In this document: piece by piece, positions 8,305 to 16,389 of the stretch
Layout of the letters: each line of letters starts with the position of its first letter
Position numbering within the stretch: position 1 is the stretch's first letter
From: Streptomyces albireticuli
GTDB lineage: Bacteria > Actinomycetota > Actinomycetes > Streptomycetales > Streptomycetaceae
DNA: 64,000 nucleotides
Assembly (NCBI RefSeq): GCF_002192455.1
Contig: NZ_CP021744.1
Span: forward strand, 4,370,001-4,434,000
Reading direction: 5' to 3'
Notes under the pieces: model-generated
The model's input: only the letters and a program-made list of their open reading frames with translations
The model's database searches: none
What the model was told of the DNA's origin: nothing
Program-made: the position numbers and the translations under genes

Positions 8305-8534
8305 CAACCCACTTGGGTTGACCAGGGCTCTCGGTAAGCATCCTGGACGGTGGTCGCCCGACCTCGATCTCCACGCGTGGCGTTCGCGCTCGCGTAGAGT
8401 GGAAGGGTTGGGCGCCCGCCGCCCATGACCGTCTTACTACGCCGTAGGTCCCCGCACCGCACCCGCTCCGACACAGCTCGGGGAGAGGGATGGCGCAGAT
8501 AGGAAACCACGGCGAGAGAGGCCGAAGGCCAAAC
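8305..8534 (+). promoter_or_regulatory. rpsN-rpsH spacer with terminal stem
   Basis: A perfect 7-bp stem CAACCCA/TGGGTTG (8305-8320) abuts the rpsN stop. The remaining 210 bases carry no ORF with a good start. A TAGAGT hexamer at 8395 lacks a convincing -35. An internal promoter for rpsH onward is possible but not shown. Confidence 0.35.
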
Positions 8535-8933
8535 ATGACCATGACCGATCCGATCGCAGACATGCTGACGCGTCTGCGAAACGCTAACTCGGCATACCAC
8601 GACTCCGTGTCGATGCCGCACAGCAAGATCAAGTCGCACATCGCGGAGATCCTCCAGCAGGAGGGCTACATCACCGGCTGGAAGGTCGAGGACGCCGAGG
8701 TCGGCAAGTCCCTGACCCTCGAGCTGAAGTTCGGCCCGAACCGCGAGCGCTCGATCGCCGGCATCAAGCGTATTTCGAAGCCGGGCCTGCGGGTCTACGC
8801 AAAGTCCACCAACCTGCCGAAGGTCCTCGGCGGCCTGGGCGTGGCGATCATCTCCACGTCCCACGGTCTCCTGACCGGCCAGCAGGCCAGCAAGAAGGGC
8901 GTGGGTGGGGAAGTCCTCGCCTACGTCTGGTAA
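8535..8933 (+). CDS. rpsH: 30S ribosomal protein S8
   Basis: A 132-residue S8 beginning MTMTDPIADMLTRLRNANSA, the usual length. The frame is open upstream to 8490, but that extension is not family-like. S8 binds the central domain of 16S rRNA and in E. coli represses the spc operon at the L5 leader. The equivalent site is not recognisable here. rplF follows after 22 bases with its own GGAGGAA site. Confidence 0.96.
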   Translation: MTMTDPIADMLTRLRNANSAYHDSVSMPHSKIKSHIAEILQQEGYITGWKVEDAEVGKSLTLELKFGPNRERSIAGIKRISKPGLRVYAKSTNLPKVLGGLGVAIISTSHGLLTGQQASKKGVGGEVLAYVW

Positions 8934-8955
8934 CCAGGGAACGGAGGAATAGCCA

Positions 8956-9495
8956 ATGTCGCGTATTGGACGGCTGCCCATCCAGGTTCCCGCTGGTGTG
9001 GACGTCACCATCGATGGCCGTACGGTCCACGTGAAGGGTCCCAAGGGCTCCCTCACGCACGCCGTGTCCGCGCCCATCGAGATCGCTAAGGCCGAGGACG
9101 GCACCCTTGTCGTCTCTCGTCCGAACGACGAGCGTCAGAACAAGGCCCTGCACGGCCTGTCCCGCACGCTGGTGGCGAACATGATCACCGGCGTGACCGC
9201 GGGCTACAGCAAGGCTCTTGAGATCAGCGGTGTCGGTTACCGCGTCCAGGCGAAGGGCTCCAACCTGGAGTTCTCCCTGGGCTACAGCCACCCGATCCTG
9301 ATCGAGGCCCCCGAGGGCATCACCTTCAAGGTGGAGTCCCCGACGAAGCTCAGCGTCGAGGGCATCGACAAGCAGAAGGTCGGCGAGGTCGCCGCCAACA
9401 TCCGCAAGCTTCGCAAGCCCGACCCCTACAAGGCCAAGGGCGTGAAGTACGCGGGTGAGGTCATCCGCCGCAAGGTCGGAAAGGCGGGTAAGTAA
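8956..9495 (+). CDS. rplF: 50S ribosomal protein L6
   Basis: A 179-residue L6 with the duplicated L6 fold, beginning MSRIGRLPIQVPAGVDV. The C-terminal segment GVKYAGEVIRRKVGKAGK is conserved and lies near the sarcin-ricin loop and factor-binding site. A strong GGAGG lies upstream, and rplR starts 3 bases after the stop. Confidence 0.98.
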   Translation: MSRIGRLPIQVPAGVDVTIDGRTVHVKGPKGSLTHAVSAPIEIAKAEDGTLVVSRPNDERQNKALHGLSRTLVANMITGVTAGYSKALEISGVGYRVQAKGSNLEFSLGYSHPILIEAPEGITFKVESPTKLSVEGIDKQKVGEVAANIRKLRKPDPYKAKGVKYAGEVIRRKVGKAGK

Positions 9496-9498
9496 GCC

Positions 9499-9882
9499 AT
9501 GGCATACGGTGTAAAGATCGCCAAGGGTGACGCGTACAAGCGCGCCGCCAAGCAGCGTCGCCACATCCGCATCCGCAAGAACGTGTCGGGTACGGCCGAG
9601 CGTCCGCGCCTGGTCGTGACGCGTTCGAACCGCAACATCGTTGCTCAGGTCATCGACGACCTCAAGGGTCACACCCTTGCGTCGGCGTCGACCCTGGACA
9701 CCTCGATCCGCGGTGGCGAGGGCGACAAGTCCGCGCAGGCCAAGCAGGTCGGCGCGCTCGTCGCCGAGCGCGCGAAGGCTGCCGGCGTCGAGGCCGTCGT
9801 GTTCGACCGCGGTGGCAACCAGTACGCCGGGCGCATTGCCGCTCTGGCGGACGCCGCCCGCGAAGCCGGGCTGAAGTTCTAA
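9499..9882 (+). CDS. rplR: 50S ribosomal protein L18
   Basis: A 127-residue L18, a 5S rRNA binder of the central protuberance. The conserved FDRGGNQYAGRIAALADAAR segment near the C-terminus is intact. It keeps the usual order between rplF and rpsE. Confidence 0.97.
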   Translation: MAYGVKIAKGDAYKRAAKQRRHIRIRKNVSGTAERPRLVVTRSNRNIVAQVIDDLKGHTLASASTLDTSIRGGEGDKSAQAKQVGALVAERAKAAGVEAVVFDRGGNQYAGRIAALADAAREAGLKF

Positions 9883-9927
9883 GCCCCGGTTCCGGAGCTA
9901 GCGGACGTAACAGAGAGAGGTAATCCA

Positions 9928-10530
9928 ATGGCTGGACCCCAGCGCCGCGGAAGCGGTGCCGGTGGCGGCGAGCGGCGGGACCGGAAGGGTCGCGACGGTG
10001 GCGCTGCCGCCGAGAAGACCGCGTACGTTGAGCGCGTTGTCGCGATCAACCGCGTCGCCAAGGTTGTCAAGGGTGGTCGTCGTTTCAGCTTCACCGCGCT
10101 GGTCGTGGTGGGCGACGGTGACGGCACCGTAGGTGTCGGTTACGGCAAGGCCAAGGAAGTTCCCGCGGCCATCGCCAAGGGCGTCGAAGAGGCCAAGAAG
10201 AGCTTCTTCAAGGTCCCGCGTATCCAGGGCACCATCCCCCACCCGATCCAGGGTGAGGAAGCGGCGGGCGTCGTCCTGCTCAAGCCCGCGTCCCCCGGTA
10301 CCGGTGTTATCGCCGGTGGCCCGGTCCGCGCGGTCCTCGAGTGCGCCGGCGTTCACGACATCCTGTCGAAGTCGCTCGGTTCGTCGAACCCGATCAACAT
10401 CGTGCACGCCACGGTGGCAGCGCTCAAGGGGCTTCAGCGCCCCGAGGAGATCGCCGCCCGTCGTGGTCTGCCGCTGGAAGACGTCGCCCCCGCCGCACTG
10501 CTGCGGGCGCGTGCCGGGGTGGGTGCGTAA
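9928..10530 (+). CDS. rpsE: 30S ribosomal protein S5
   Basis: A 200-residue S5 with the double-stranded RNA-binding-like N-terminal domain and the loop where spectinomycin-resistance and ram mutations occur in other bacteria. The N-terminus carries a Gly/Arg-rich extension of about 35 residues before the conserved YVERVVAINRVAKVVKGGRR. The TAA overlaps the rpmD ATG. Confidence 0.97.
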   Translation: MAGPQRRGSGAGGGERRDRKGRDGGAAAEKTAYVERVVAINRVAKVVKGGRRFSFTALVVVGDGDGTVGVGYGKAKEVPAAIAKGVEEAKKSFFKVPRIQGTIPHPIQGEEAAGVVLLKPASPGTGVIAGGPVRAVLECAGVHDILSKSLGSSNPINIVHATVAALKGLQRPEEIAARRGLPLEDVAPAALLRARAGVGA

Positions 10531-10712
10531 TGGCTCGCCTCAAGGTCACGCAGGTCAAGTCCTACATCGGCAGCAAGCAGAACCACCGCGACACCCTGCG
10601 TTCGCTCGGGCTCAAGCGCCTGAACGACGTGGTTGTCAAGGAGGACCGTCCCGAGATCCGCGGCATGGTGCAGACCGTCCGCCACCTCGTGACGGTTGAG
10701 GAGGTCGACTGA
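10530..10712 (+). CDS. rpmD: 50S ribosomal protein L30
   Basis: A 60-residue L30, MARLKVTQVKSYIGSKQNH at the start, matching the family length. Its ATG overlaps the rpsE stop by one base, so it depends on rpsE translation. The stop is followed one base later by the rplO ATG. Confidence 0.95.
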   Translation: MARLKVTQVKSYIGSKQNHRDTLRSLGLKRLNDVVVKEDRPEIRGMVQTVRHLVTVEEVD

Positions 10713-10713
10713 C

Positions 10714-11169
10714 ATGGCGGAGCAGAACCCGCTGAAGGTCCACAACCTCCGGCCCGCCCCGGGCGCCAAGACCGCCAAGACCCGTGTGGGTCGTGGTGAG
10801 GCGTCCAAGGGTAAGACCGCCGGTCGTGGCACCAAGGGCACCAAGGCCCGTTACCAGGTTCCGGAGCGCTTCGAGGGTGGGCAGATGCCCCTCCACATGC
10901 GTCTCCCGAAGCTCAAGGGCTTCAAGAACCCGTTCCGTACCGAGTTCCAGGTCGTGAACCTGGACAAGCTGGCCGCGCTCTACCCGCAGGGTGGCGAGGT
11001 CACGGTGGCCGACCTGGTCGCCAAGGGTGCGGTTCGTAAGAACCAGCTCGTCAAGGTCCTGGGCCAGGGCGAGGTCTCCGTGGCGCTTCAGGTTTCGGTT
11101 GACGCCGTCTCCGGCTCCGCCAAGGAGAAGATCGTCGCCGCTGGCGGCACCGTCACCGAGCTCGTCTGA
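10714..11169 (+). CDS. rplO: 50S ribosomal protein L15
   Basis: A 151-residue L15 with the Gly-rich basic N-terminal region (GRGEASKGKTAGRGTKGTKAR) and the conserved C-terminal globular part. ATG 10714 was preferred over an in-frame ATG at 10696 that lies inside rpmD. Two terminator-like hairpins follow before secY. Confidence 0.96.
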   Translation: MAEQNPLKVHNLRPAPGAKTAKTRVGRGEASKGKTAGRGTKGTKARYQVPERFEGGQMPLHMRLPKLKGFKNPFRTEFQVVNLDKLAALYPQGGEVTVADLVAKGAVRKNQLVKVLGQGEVSVALQVSVDAVSGSAKEKIVAAGGTVTELV

Positions 11170-11185
11170 GCTCGTTGAACCGACT

Positions 11186-11217
11186 ACCGGGGATGTCCCA
11201 AAAGGGGCATCCCCGGT
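11186..11217 (+). terminator. Terminator-like hairpin after rplO
   Basis: Ten-bp perfect outer stem ACCGGGGATG/CATCCCCGGT, then a T-G pair and CCC/GGG around an AAAA loop. It has no strong T tract. With the next hairpin it may reduce readthrough into secY. Confidence 0.6.
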
Positions 11218-11271
11218 TGGTCGTTCCTAGGGGGGCACGGTCGCCGGTAAGGTGGCGTGCACTGTTAACCT

Positions 11272-11299
11272 CCGCACGGGCCCTGTCCGTGCGGATTTT
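11272..11299 (+). terminator. Second hairpin before secY, with T tract
   Basis: Stem CCGCACGG/CCGTGCGG (11272-11279 with 11287-11294) followed by ATTTTG. This is closer to a classical intrinsic terminator. A secY promoter would be expected downstream, but none is convincing. Confidence 0.6.
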
Positions 11300-11371
11300 G
11301 ACTGATATGTATTCGTCGATCCTCAAGACCGTCACCTCTCGCGTCGCTGCGTGAGAGGCGCAGGAGGCACC

Positions 11372-12685
11372 GTGCTCACCGCGTTCGCCCGAGCGTTCAA
11401 GACGCCCGACCTGCGCAAGAAGCTGCTGTTCACGCTCGGCATCATGGTGCTCTTCCGGCTCGGTGCTCATGTACCGGTACCGGGTGTTGACTACCAGAAC
11501 GTCCAGACGTGCATGGATCAGGCCAAGAGTGGTCTGGGCCTCTTCGGCCTCGTGAACATGTTCAGCGGTGGCGCGCTGCTGCAAATCACGATCTTCGCGC
11601 TCGGGATCATGCCCTACATCACGGCGAGCATCATCCTCCAGCTGCTCACCGTCGTCATCCCACGGCTGGAAGCCCTCAAGAAGGAGGGACAGTCGGGCCA
11701 GGCGAAGATCACGCAGTACACGCGTTATCTGACCGTCGCGCTCGCCATCCTCCAGGGCACCGGCCTGGTGGCCACCGCCCGTAGCGGCGCCCTCTTCGGC
11801 AACTGCACGGTCGGCAACCAGATCGTCCCGAACCAGTCGATCTTCACCACCGCCACCATGGTCATCACCATGACCGCGGGTACCGCGCTGATCATGTGGC
11901 TCGGTGAGCTCATCACCGACCGCGGCATCGGCAACGGCATGTCGATCCTGATGTTCACGTCGATCGCCGCGGGCTTCCCCAGCGGCCTGTGGGGCATCAA
12001 GCTCCAGGGCAAGCTGATGGGCGGCTGGCTGGAGTTCGCGCTGGTCATCATCTGCGGTCTGGCCATGGTCGCGCTGGTGGTCTTCGTGGAGCAGGCCCAG
12101 CGGCGGATCCCGGTGCAGTACGCCAAGCGCATGATCGGCCGCCGTTCCTACGGCGGTACGTCGACCTACATCCCGCTCAAGGTCAACCAGGCGGGCGTGA
12201 TCCCGGTCATCTTCGCCTCGTCGCTGCTCTACATCCCGGCGCTGCTCGTCCAGTTCACCGGCTCCAAGGCCGGCTGGGCGAACTGGGTCAACGCCAATCT
12301 CGTCAAGGGTGACCACCCGATCTACATGGTCACCTACTTCCTGCTGATCGTCTTCTTCGCCTTCTTCTACGTCGCCATCTCCTTCAACCCCGAAGAAGTT
12401 GCCGACAACATGAAGAAGTATGGTGGGTTCATTCCGGGCATCCGGGCCGGTCGTCCCACCGCGGAGTACCTGAGCTACGTGCTGAACCGCATCACGTGGC
12501 CGGGGTCTCTCTACCTGGGGCTGATCGCCCTGGTGCCCACCGTGGCACTGGTCACACTCAACGCGAACCAGAACTTCCCGTTCGGGGGAACCAGCATCCT
12601 GATCATCGTGGGTGTCGGTCTGGAGACTGTGAAGCAGATCGAGAGCCAGCTTCAGCAGCGCAACTACGAAGGGTTCCTCCGCTGA
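11372..12685 (+). CDS. secY: Protein translocase subunit SecY
   Basis: A 437-residue SecY, the ten-helix channel of the Sec translocon. The GTG at 11372 follows AGGAGG by four bases and gives the standard MLTAFARAFKTPDLRKKLLF start. An upstream GTG at 11351 lacks a site. The cytoplasmic loop YGGTSTYIPLKVNQAGVIP contacting SecA or the ribosome is present. It overlaps adk by one base (TGATG), an arrangement conserved in actinobacteria. Confidence 0.97.
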   Translation: MLTAFARAFKTPDLRKKLLFTLGIMVLFRLGAHVPVPGVDYQNVQTCMDQAKSGLGLFGLVNMFSGGALLQITIFALGIMPYITASIILQLLTVVIPRLEALKKEGQSGQAKITQYTRYLTVALAILQGTGLVATARSGALFGNCTVGNQIVPNQSIFTTATMVITMTAGTALIMWLGELITDRGIGNGMSILMFTSIAAGFPSGLWGIKLQGKLMGGWLEFALVIICGLAMVALVVFVEQAQRRIPVQYAKRMIGRRSYGGTSTYIPLKVNQAGVIPVIFASSLLYIPALLVQFTGSKAGWANWVNANLVKGDHPIYMVTYFLLIVFFAFFYVAISFNPEEVADNMKKYGGFIPGIRAGRPTAEYLSYVLNRITWPGSLYLGLIALVPTVALVTLNANQNFPFGGTSILIIVGVGLETVKQIESQLQQRNYEGFLR

Positions 12686-13344
12686 TGCGAATCGTCCTCG
12701 TCGGACCTCCCGGCGCCGGCAAGGGTACGCAGGCCGCGTACCTCGCCAAGAATCTCGCGATCCCGCACATCTCGACGGGCGACCTCTTCCGGGCGAACAT
12801 CAGCCAGGGCACGCCGCTCGGTCAGAAGGCGCAGGAGTACATGCGCGCCGGTCAGCTGGTGCCGGACGAGGTCACCATCGGGATGGCCAAGGACCGCATG
12901 CAGCAGGCCGACGCCGCCGGCGGCTTCCTGCTGGACGGCTTCCCGCGCAACCTGGCCCAGGCCGAGGCGCTGGACGAGATCCTCAAGGCCGACGACCTCC
13001 GCCTCGACGGCGTCCTGGACCTGGAGGTCCCGGAGGACGAGGTGGTCAAGCGGATCGCCGGCCGCCGGATGTGCCGCAAGGACAGCAGCCACATCTTCCA
13101 CGTGATCTACAACCCGCCGAAGACCGAGGGCGTCTGCGACGCCTGCGGCGGCGAGCTGTACCAGCGCGAGGACGACAGCGAGGACACCGTCCGCAAGCGG
13201 CTCGAGGTCTACCACAGCGAGACCGAGCCGATCATCGACTACTACAAGGCCCAGGGCCTCGTGGTGACGATCTCCGCGCTCGGCAAGGTCGGCGAGGTCA
13301 CTCAGCGCGCGATGGCCGCGCTGGAGCGCGAGAGCGCCTCCTGA
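12685..13344 (+). CDS. adk: Adenylate kinase
   Basis: A 219-residue long-form adenylate kinase interconverting AMP, ADP and ATP. The P-loop GPPGAGKGT is at residues 7-15, and DGFPRN lies in the core. The LID domain has Cys and His residues (MCRKDSSHIFH, later CDACGG) resembling the zinc-binding LID of Gram-positive enzymes. It is coupled to secY by a one-base overlap. A strong hairpin follows. Confidence 0.97.
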   Translation: MRIVLVGPPGAGKGTQAAYLAKNLAIPHISTGDLFRANISQGTPLGQKAQEYMRAGQLVPDEVTIGMAKDRMQQADAAGGFLLDGFPRNLAQAEALDEILKADDLRLDGVLDLEVPEDEVVKRIAGRRMCRKDSSHIFHVIYNPPKTEGVCDACGGELYQREDDSEDTVRKRLEVYHSETEPIIDYYKAQGLVVTISALGKVGEVTQRAMAALERESAS

Positions 13345-13366
13345 CCGCCTGATCGACGGCTTCTCC

Positions 13367-13400
13367 ACGGCCGCGGTGCCCCTCGGGGTACCGCGGCCGT
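13367..13400 (+). terminator. Hairpin after adk
   Basis: A stem of about 15 bp with one G-T pair, from 13367-13381 to 13386-13400. The T tract is weak. It separates adk from map, which lies 185 bases downstream of adk. Confidence 0.55.
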
Positions 13401-13529
13401 AGTGTTGGTGGCTGAACAGCAAGCAGCGGCAGCGGCAGCGCCACCGGGGGCCGAGCGGCCCGAGCGGGCCCGTAGCGGTACGGCAGCGGACGCGCGCGGC
13501 ACCGTCGCGATACCAAGGAAGGCGCCCAT

Positions 13530-14366
13530 ATGGTCGAGATCAAGACCCCGGACCAGATCGCGAAGATGCGCGAGGCGGGGCTGGTCGTCGCCGCCATCCA
13601 CGCGGCCACCCGTGAGGCGGCCGTGCCGGGGGCCACCACCAAGGATCTGGACGAGGTCGCCCGCAAGGTGCTGGCCGAGCACGGCGCGAAGTCGAACTTC
13701 CTCGGGTACGGCGGCTTCCCCGCCACGATCTGCACCTCGGTGAACGAGGTCGTGGTCCACGGCATCCCGGACACGAAGACCGTCCTGAAGGACGGCGACA
13801 TCATCTCCATCGACGCCGGCGCGATCGTGGACGGCTGGCACGGTGACGCGGCCTTCACGGCCTTCGTGGGCACCGGTCACGCTCCGGAGCTGATCGAGCT
13901 CTCCCGGGTGACCGAGGAGTCGATGTGGGCCGGTATCGCCGCCGTGAGGAACGGCAACCGCCTGGTGGACATCTCCAAGGCCATCGAGGGCTACATCCGC
14001 CGCCAGCCCCGTCCGGCGTCGGGGAAGTACGGGATCATCGAGGACTACGGCGGGCACGGCATCGGCTCCGAGATGCACATGGACCCGCACCTGCTGAACT
14101 ACGTCTCCCGCAAGCGCGGCAAGGGCCCCAAGCTGATCCCCGGCTTCTGCATCGCGATCGAGCCCATGGTCAGCCTCGGCACGGCGCGCACGCACGTCCT
14201 GGCCGACGACTGGACGGTCCTCACGGACGACAAGACCTGGTCCTCGCACTGGGAGCACTCCGTCGCGCTGACGGAGGAGGGCCCGCTGGTCCTGACCGCG
14301 GTCGACGGTGGCAAGGCGAAGCTGGCGGAGTACGGGGTGGCGGTGGCGCCGGACCCGCTGGCCTGA
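13530..14366 (+). CDS. map: Type I methionine aminopeptidase
   Basis: A 278-residue MetAP that removes initiator Met. Metal ligands are visible in SIDAGAIVDGWHGDAA, GGHGIG and IAIEPMVS, plus the C-terminal EHSVALTE. ATG 13530 gives MVEIKTPDQIAKMREAG and follows AAGGAAGG. The last 35 codons are repeated, diverged but in the same reading phase, 213 bases downstream. Confidence 0.97.
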   Translation: MVEIKTPDQIAKMREAGLVVAAIHAATREAAVPGATTKDLDEVARKVLAEHGAKSNFLGYGGFPATICTSVNEVVVHGIPDTKTVLKDGDIISIDAGAIVDGWHGDAAFTAFVGTGHAPELIELSRVTEESMWAGIAAVRNGNRLVDISKAIEGYIRRQPRPASGKYGIIEDYGGHGIGSEMHMDPHLLNYVSRKRGKGPKLIPGFCIAIEPMVSLGTARTHVLADDWTVLTDDKTWSSHWEHSVALTEEGPLVLTAVDGGKAKLAEYGVAVAPDPLA

Positions 14367-14474
14367 GCCTCGGCCATCGACTCGACGGACGGAGTCCGGC
14401 GCAGCCGGCCGAAGCTTGTGAGGCGCCCCGGCGCCGGACCCGCGAGGGCGGCGTTGGGGGGAGCGGCGCAGTCG

Positions 14475-14579
14475 GTCGCGCTGACGGAGGAGGGGCCGCT
14501 GGTCCTGACCGCGGTCGACGGCGGTAAGGCGAAGCCGGCGGAGTACGGCGTGGTGGCGGCGCCGGACCCGCCGGCGTAA
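14475..14579 (+). pseudogene. Orphan second copy of the map 3' end
   Basis: These 105 bases match map 14262-14366 at 95 positions, offset by exactly 213 bases and ending in a stop in the same place. The fragment would encode VALTEEGPLVLTAVDGGKAK, then PAEYGVVAAPDPPA. Six of ten differences are synonymous. The 108 bases between the copies do not resemble map, so this is a remnant of a larger duplication or of a second map gene with its front deleted. Confidence 0.75.
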
Positions 14580-14671
14580 GCCGCGGGCCGGTCGGCGTAA
14601 GGATCAACGCGGCTGGGCAGTCACCCCTGGATTAGTCTTTCCGGTTGCCCTGACGTAGACTGACGCGTCGG

Positions 14672-14732
14672 CTCTCGTGTATCCGCATGCCCACTTGGCA
14701 GTAACTGGTCAGTGGGCCGCACAGCACGAGAG
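14672..14732 (+). promoter_or_regulatory. infA: Structured infA leader
   Basis: A perfect 8-bp outer stem (14672-14679 with 14725-14732) encloses a 6-bp stem CCCACT/AGTGGG (14690-14695 with 14711-14716). It ends 32 bases before the infA GTG. It lies in the probable 5' UTR; function unknown. Confidence 0.45.
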
Positions 14733-14764
14733 TTGATCAAGGTAGCCGATTCGAAAGGCGAAGC

Positions 14765-14986
14765 GTGGCCAAGAAGCAAGGTGCCATCGAGATCGAGGGC
14801 ACCGTGATCGAGTCTCTGCCGAACGCAATGTTCAAGGTGGAGCTCCAGAACGGTCACAAGGTCCTCGCGCACATCAGCGGCAAGATGCGGATGCACTACA
14901 TCCGTATTCTCCCGGATGACCGGGTCGTCGTGGAGCTGTCTCCCTACGACCTGACGCGTGGCCGGATCGTCTACCGCTACAAGTAG
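14765..14986 (+). CDS. infA: Translation initiation factor IF-1
   Basis: A 73-residue IF-1, a single OB fold that binds the 30S A site. It begins MAKKQGAIEIEGTVIESLPN from a GTG start. Length and sequence are typical. infA-rpmJ-rpsM-rpsK-rpoA-rplQ is the usual alpha-operon order here. A small hairpin (14999-15015) separates it from rpmJ. Confidence 0.98.
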   Translation: MAKKQGAIEIEGTVIESLPNAMFKVELQNGHKVLAHISGKMRMHYIRILPDDRVVVELSPYDLTRGRIVYRYK

Positions 14987-15047
14987 ATCTTGTCGGTGCC
15001 CCGCGTTCCGCGGGGTGGCGGCACTGACCCGGAGAACCTGACATCCC

Positions 15048-15161
15048 ATGAAGGTCAAGCCGAGCGTCAAGAAGATCTGCGACAAGTGCAAGGTGATCCG
15101 CCGTCACGGCCGGGTCATGGTCATCTGCGACAACCTGCGCCACAAGCAGCGCCAGGGCTGA
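15048..15161 (+). CDS. rpmJ: 50S ribosomal protein L36
   Basis: A 37-residue L36 of the zinc-binding class, with ligands Cys11, Cys14, Cys27 and His32 (KICDKCKVIRRHG, VICDNLRHKQRQG). It is the smallest 50S protein. ATG 15048 lies at the usual place between infA and rpsM. Confidence 0.97.
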   Translation: MKVKPSVKKICDKCKVIRRHGRVMVICDNLRHKQRQG

Positions 15162-15338
15162 CGCAGGACCTGCACTCCGCAGTTACTTCGCGCGACGCGA
15201 GCAAAAACGTACATACGCAGAACCCGTCCAGTGCTCACTGGCGATACCTCCGGCGGGGGCCGGGGACCCGGAACGTACCTAGTACGGCGGCCGGGATCGG
15301 TTCTGTGTCAGACCCCCGAGAACATCTGGAGCCATTGA
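15162..15338 (+). promoter_or_regulatory. rpmJ-rpsM spacer
   Basis: 177 non-coding bases with a small stem CCAGT/ACTGG near 15219-15232 and a GC-rich segment at 15250-15275. It may hold a promoter or leader for rpsM, but no convincing -35/-10 pair was seen. Confidence 0.3.
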
Positions 15339-15719
15339 ATGGCACGCGTTTCCGGTGTTGACATCCCGCGCGACAAGCGTGTGGAGGTTGCACTCACCTA
15401 CGTCTTCGGCATCGGCCGCACCCAGTCGCAGGCGACTCTCGCCGCCACCGGTGTGAACCCGAACACCCGCGTTCGTGACCTTCCCGAAGAGGACCTGGTC
15501 AAGATCCGCGAGTACGTGGACGCCAACCTCAAGACCGAGGGTGACCTCCGTCGCGAGATCCAGGCCGACATCCGCCGCAAGGTCGAGATCGGCTGCTACC
15601 AGGGTCTGCGTCACCGCCGTGGCCTGCCGGTCCACGGTCAGCGCACCAGCACGAACGCTCGTACCCGCAAGGGCCCGCGTCGCGCCATCGCCGGCAAGAA
15701 GAAGCCGGGCAAGAAGTAG
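15339..15719 (+). CDS. rpsM: 30S ribosomal protein S13
   Basis: A 126-residue S13 beginning MARVSGVDIPRDKRVEVALT, with the C-terminal RGQRTSTNARTRKGPRR-like segment (HGQRTSTNARTRKGPRR) that reaches the decoding region. It is in the 30S head and forms bridge B1. rpsK follows after 69 bases. Confidence 0.98.
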   Translation: MARVSGVDIPRDKRVEVALTYVFGIGRTQSQATLAATGVNPNTRVRDLPEEDLVKIREYVDANLKTEGDLRREIQADIRRKVEIGCYQGLRHRRGLPVHGQRTSTNARTRKGPRRAIAGKKKPGKK

Positions 15720-15788
15720 TCCTCAGCGGACGCTCACCAGCGGTCTTCGCTGTAGGACCGACCACCTCCCTCCATTCAGGAGTCAGAC

Positions 15789-16193
15789 ATGCCCCCCAAG
15801 GGACGTCAGGGCGCTGCCAAGAAGGTGCGCCGCAAGGAAAAGAAGAACGTCGCCCACGGGCACGCTCACATCAAGAGCACGTTCAACAACACCATCGTTT
15901 CGATCACGGACCCGTCCGGCAACGTGATCTCCTGGGCCTCCGCCGGCCACGTCGGCTTCAAGGGCTCGCGCAAGTCCACCCCCTTCGCCGCGCAGATGGC
16001 CGCCGAGTCGGCTGCCCGTCGCGCGCAGGAGCACGGCATGCGCAAGGTCGACGTCTTCGTCAAGGGTCCGGGTTCCGGTCGTGAGACCGCCATCCGTTCG
16101 CTCCAGGCGACCGGCCTCGAGGTTGGCTCCATCCAGGACGTCACCCCCACCCCGCACAACGGCTGCCGTCCGCCGAAGCGCCGCCGCGTCTGA
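15789..16193 (+). CDS. rpsK: 30S ribosomal protein S11
   Basis: A 134-residue S11 in the platform of the 30S subunit near the Shine-Dalgarno duplex. The C-terminal motif DVTPTPHNGCRPPKRRRV is conserved. Unlike enterobacteria, no rpsD lies between rpsK and rpoA, as is normal in Streptomyces. Confidence 0.98.
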   Translation: MPPKGRQGAAKKVRRKEKKNVAHGHAHIKSTFNNTIVSITDPSGNVISWASAGHVGFKGSRKSTPFAAQMAAESAARRAQEHGMRKVDVFVKGPGSGRETAIRSLQATGLEVGSIQDVTPTPHNGCRPPKRRRV

Positions 16194-16294
16194 CGCTGAG
16201 GCCTTCTCCGCGCGAGCGGAGGTGGCCCGCGCCGACGCGTCCGAGTCAAGGGGTCACTGACCCGCTTGGTTCTTCGCGCCGCTTCGTACGGCAC

Positions 16295-16330
16295 ACGGGC
16301 GGTACGGCTCCTCGGGGCCGTATCGCCCGT
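16295..16330 (+). promoter_or_regulatory. Hairpin in the rpsK-rpoA spacer
   Basis: A 14-bp stem with one G-T pair (16295-16308 with 16317-16330), ending 59 bases before rpoA. It is not followed by a T tract. It could be an RNA-processing site or attenuator that uncouples rpoA from ribosomal protein synthesis. Confidence 0.5.
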
Positions 16331-16389
16331 ACCCTTGTAGTACCTCAGGGCATCAAATAGTGGGTGCCCATGACTGAAGGATTCATCGC

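Noticed and set aside
8395..8400. TAGAGT as a -10 box of an rpsH promoter
   Set aside because: No -35 hexamer at suitable spacing.
15720..16389. rpsD between rpsK and rpoA
   Set aside because: The space holds only rpsK and a hairpin-containing spacer; S4 is encoded elsewhere in Streptomyces.
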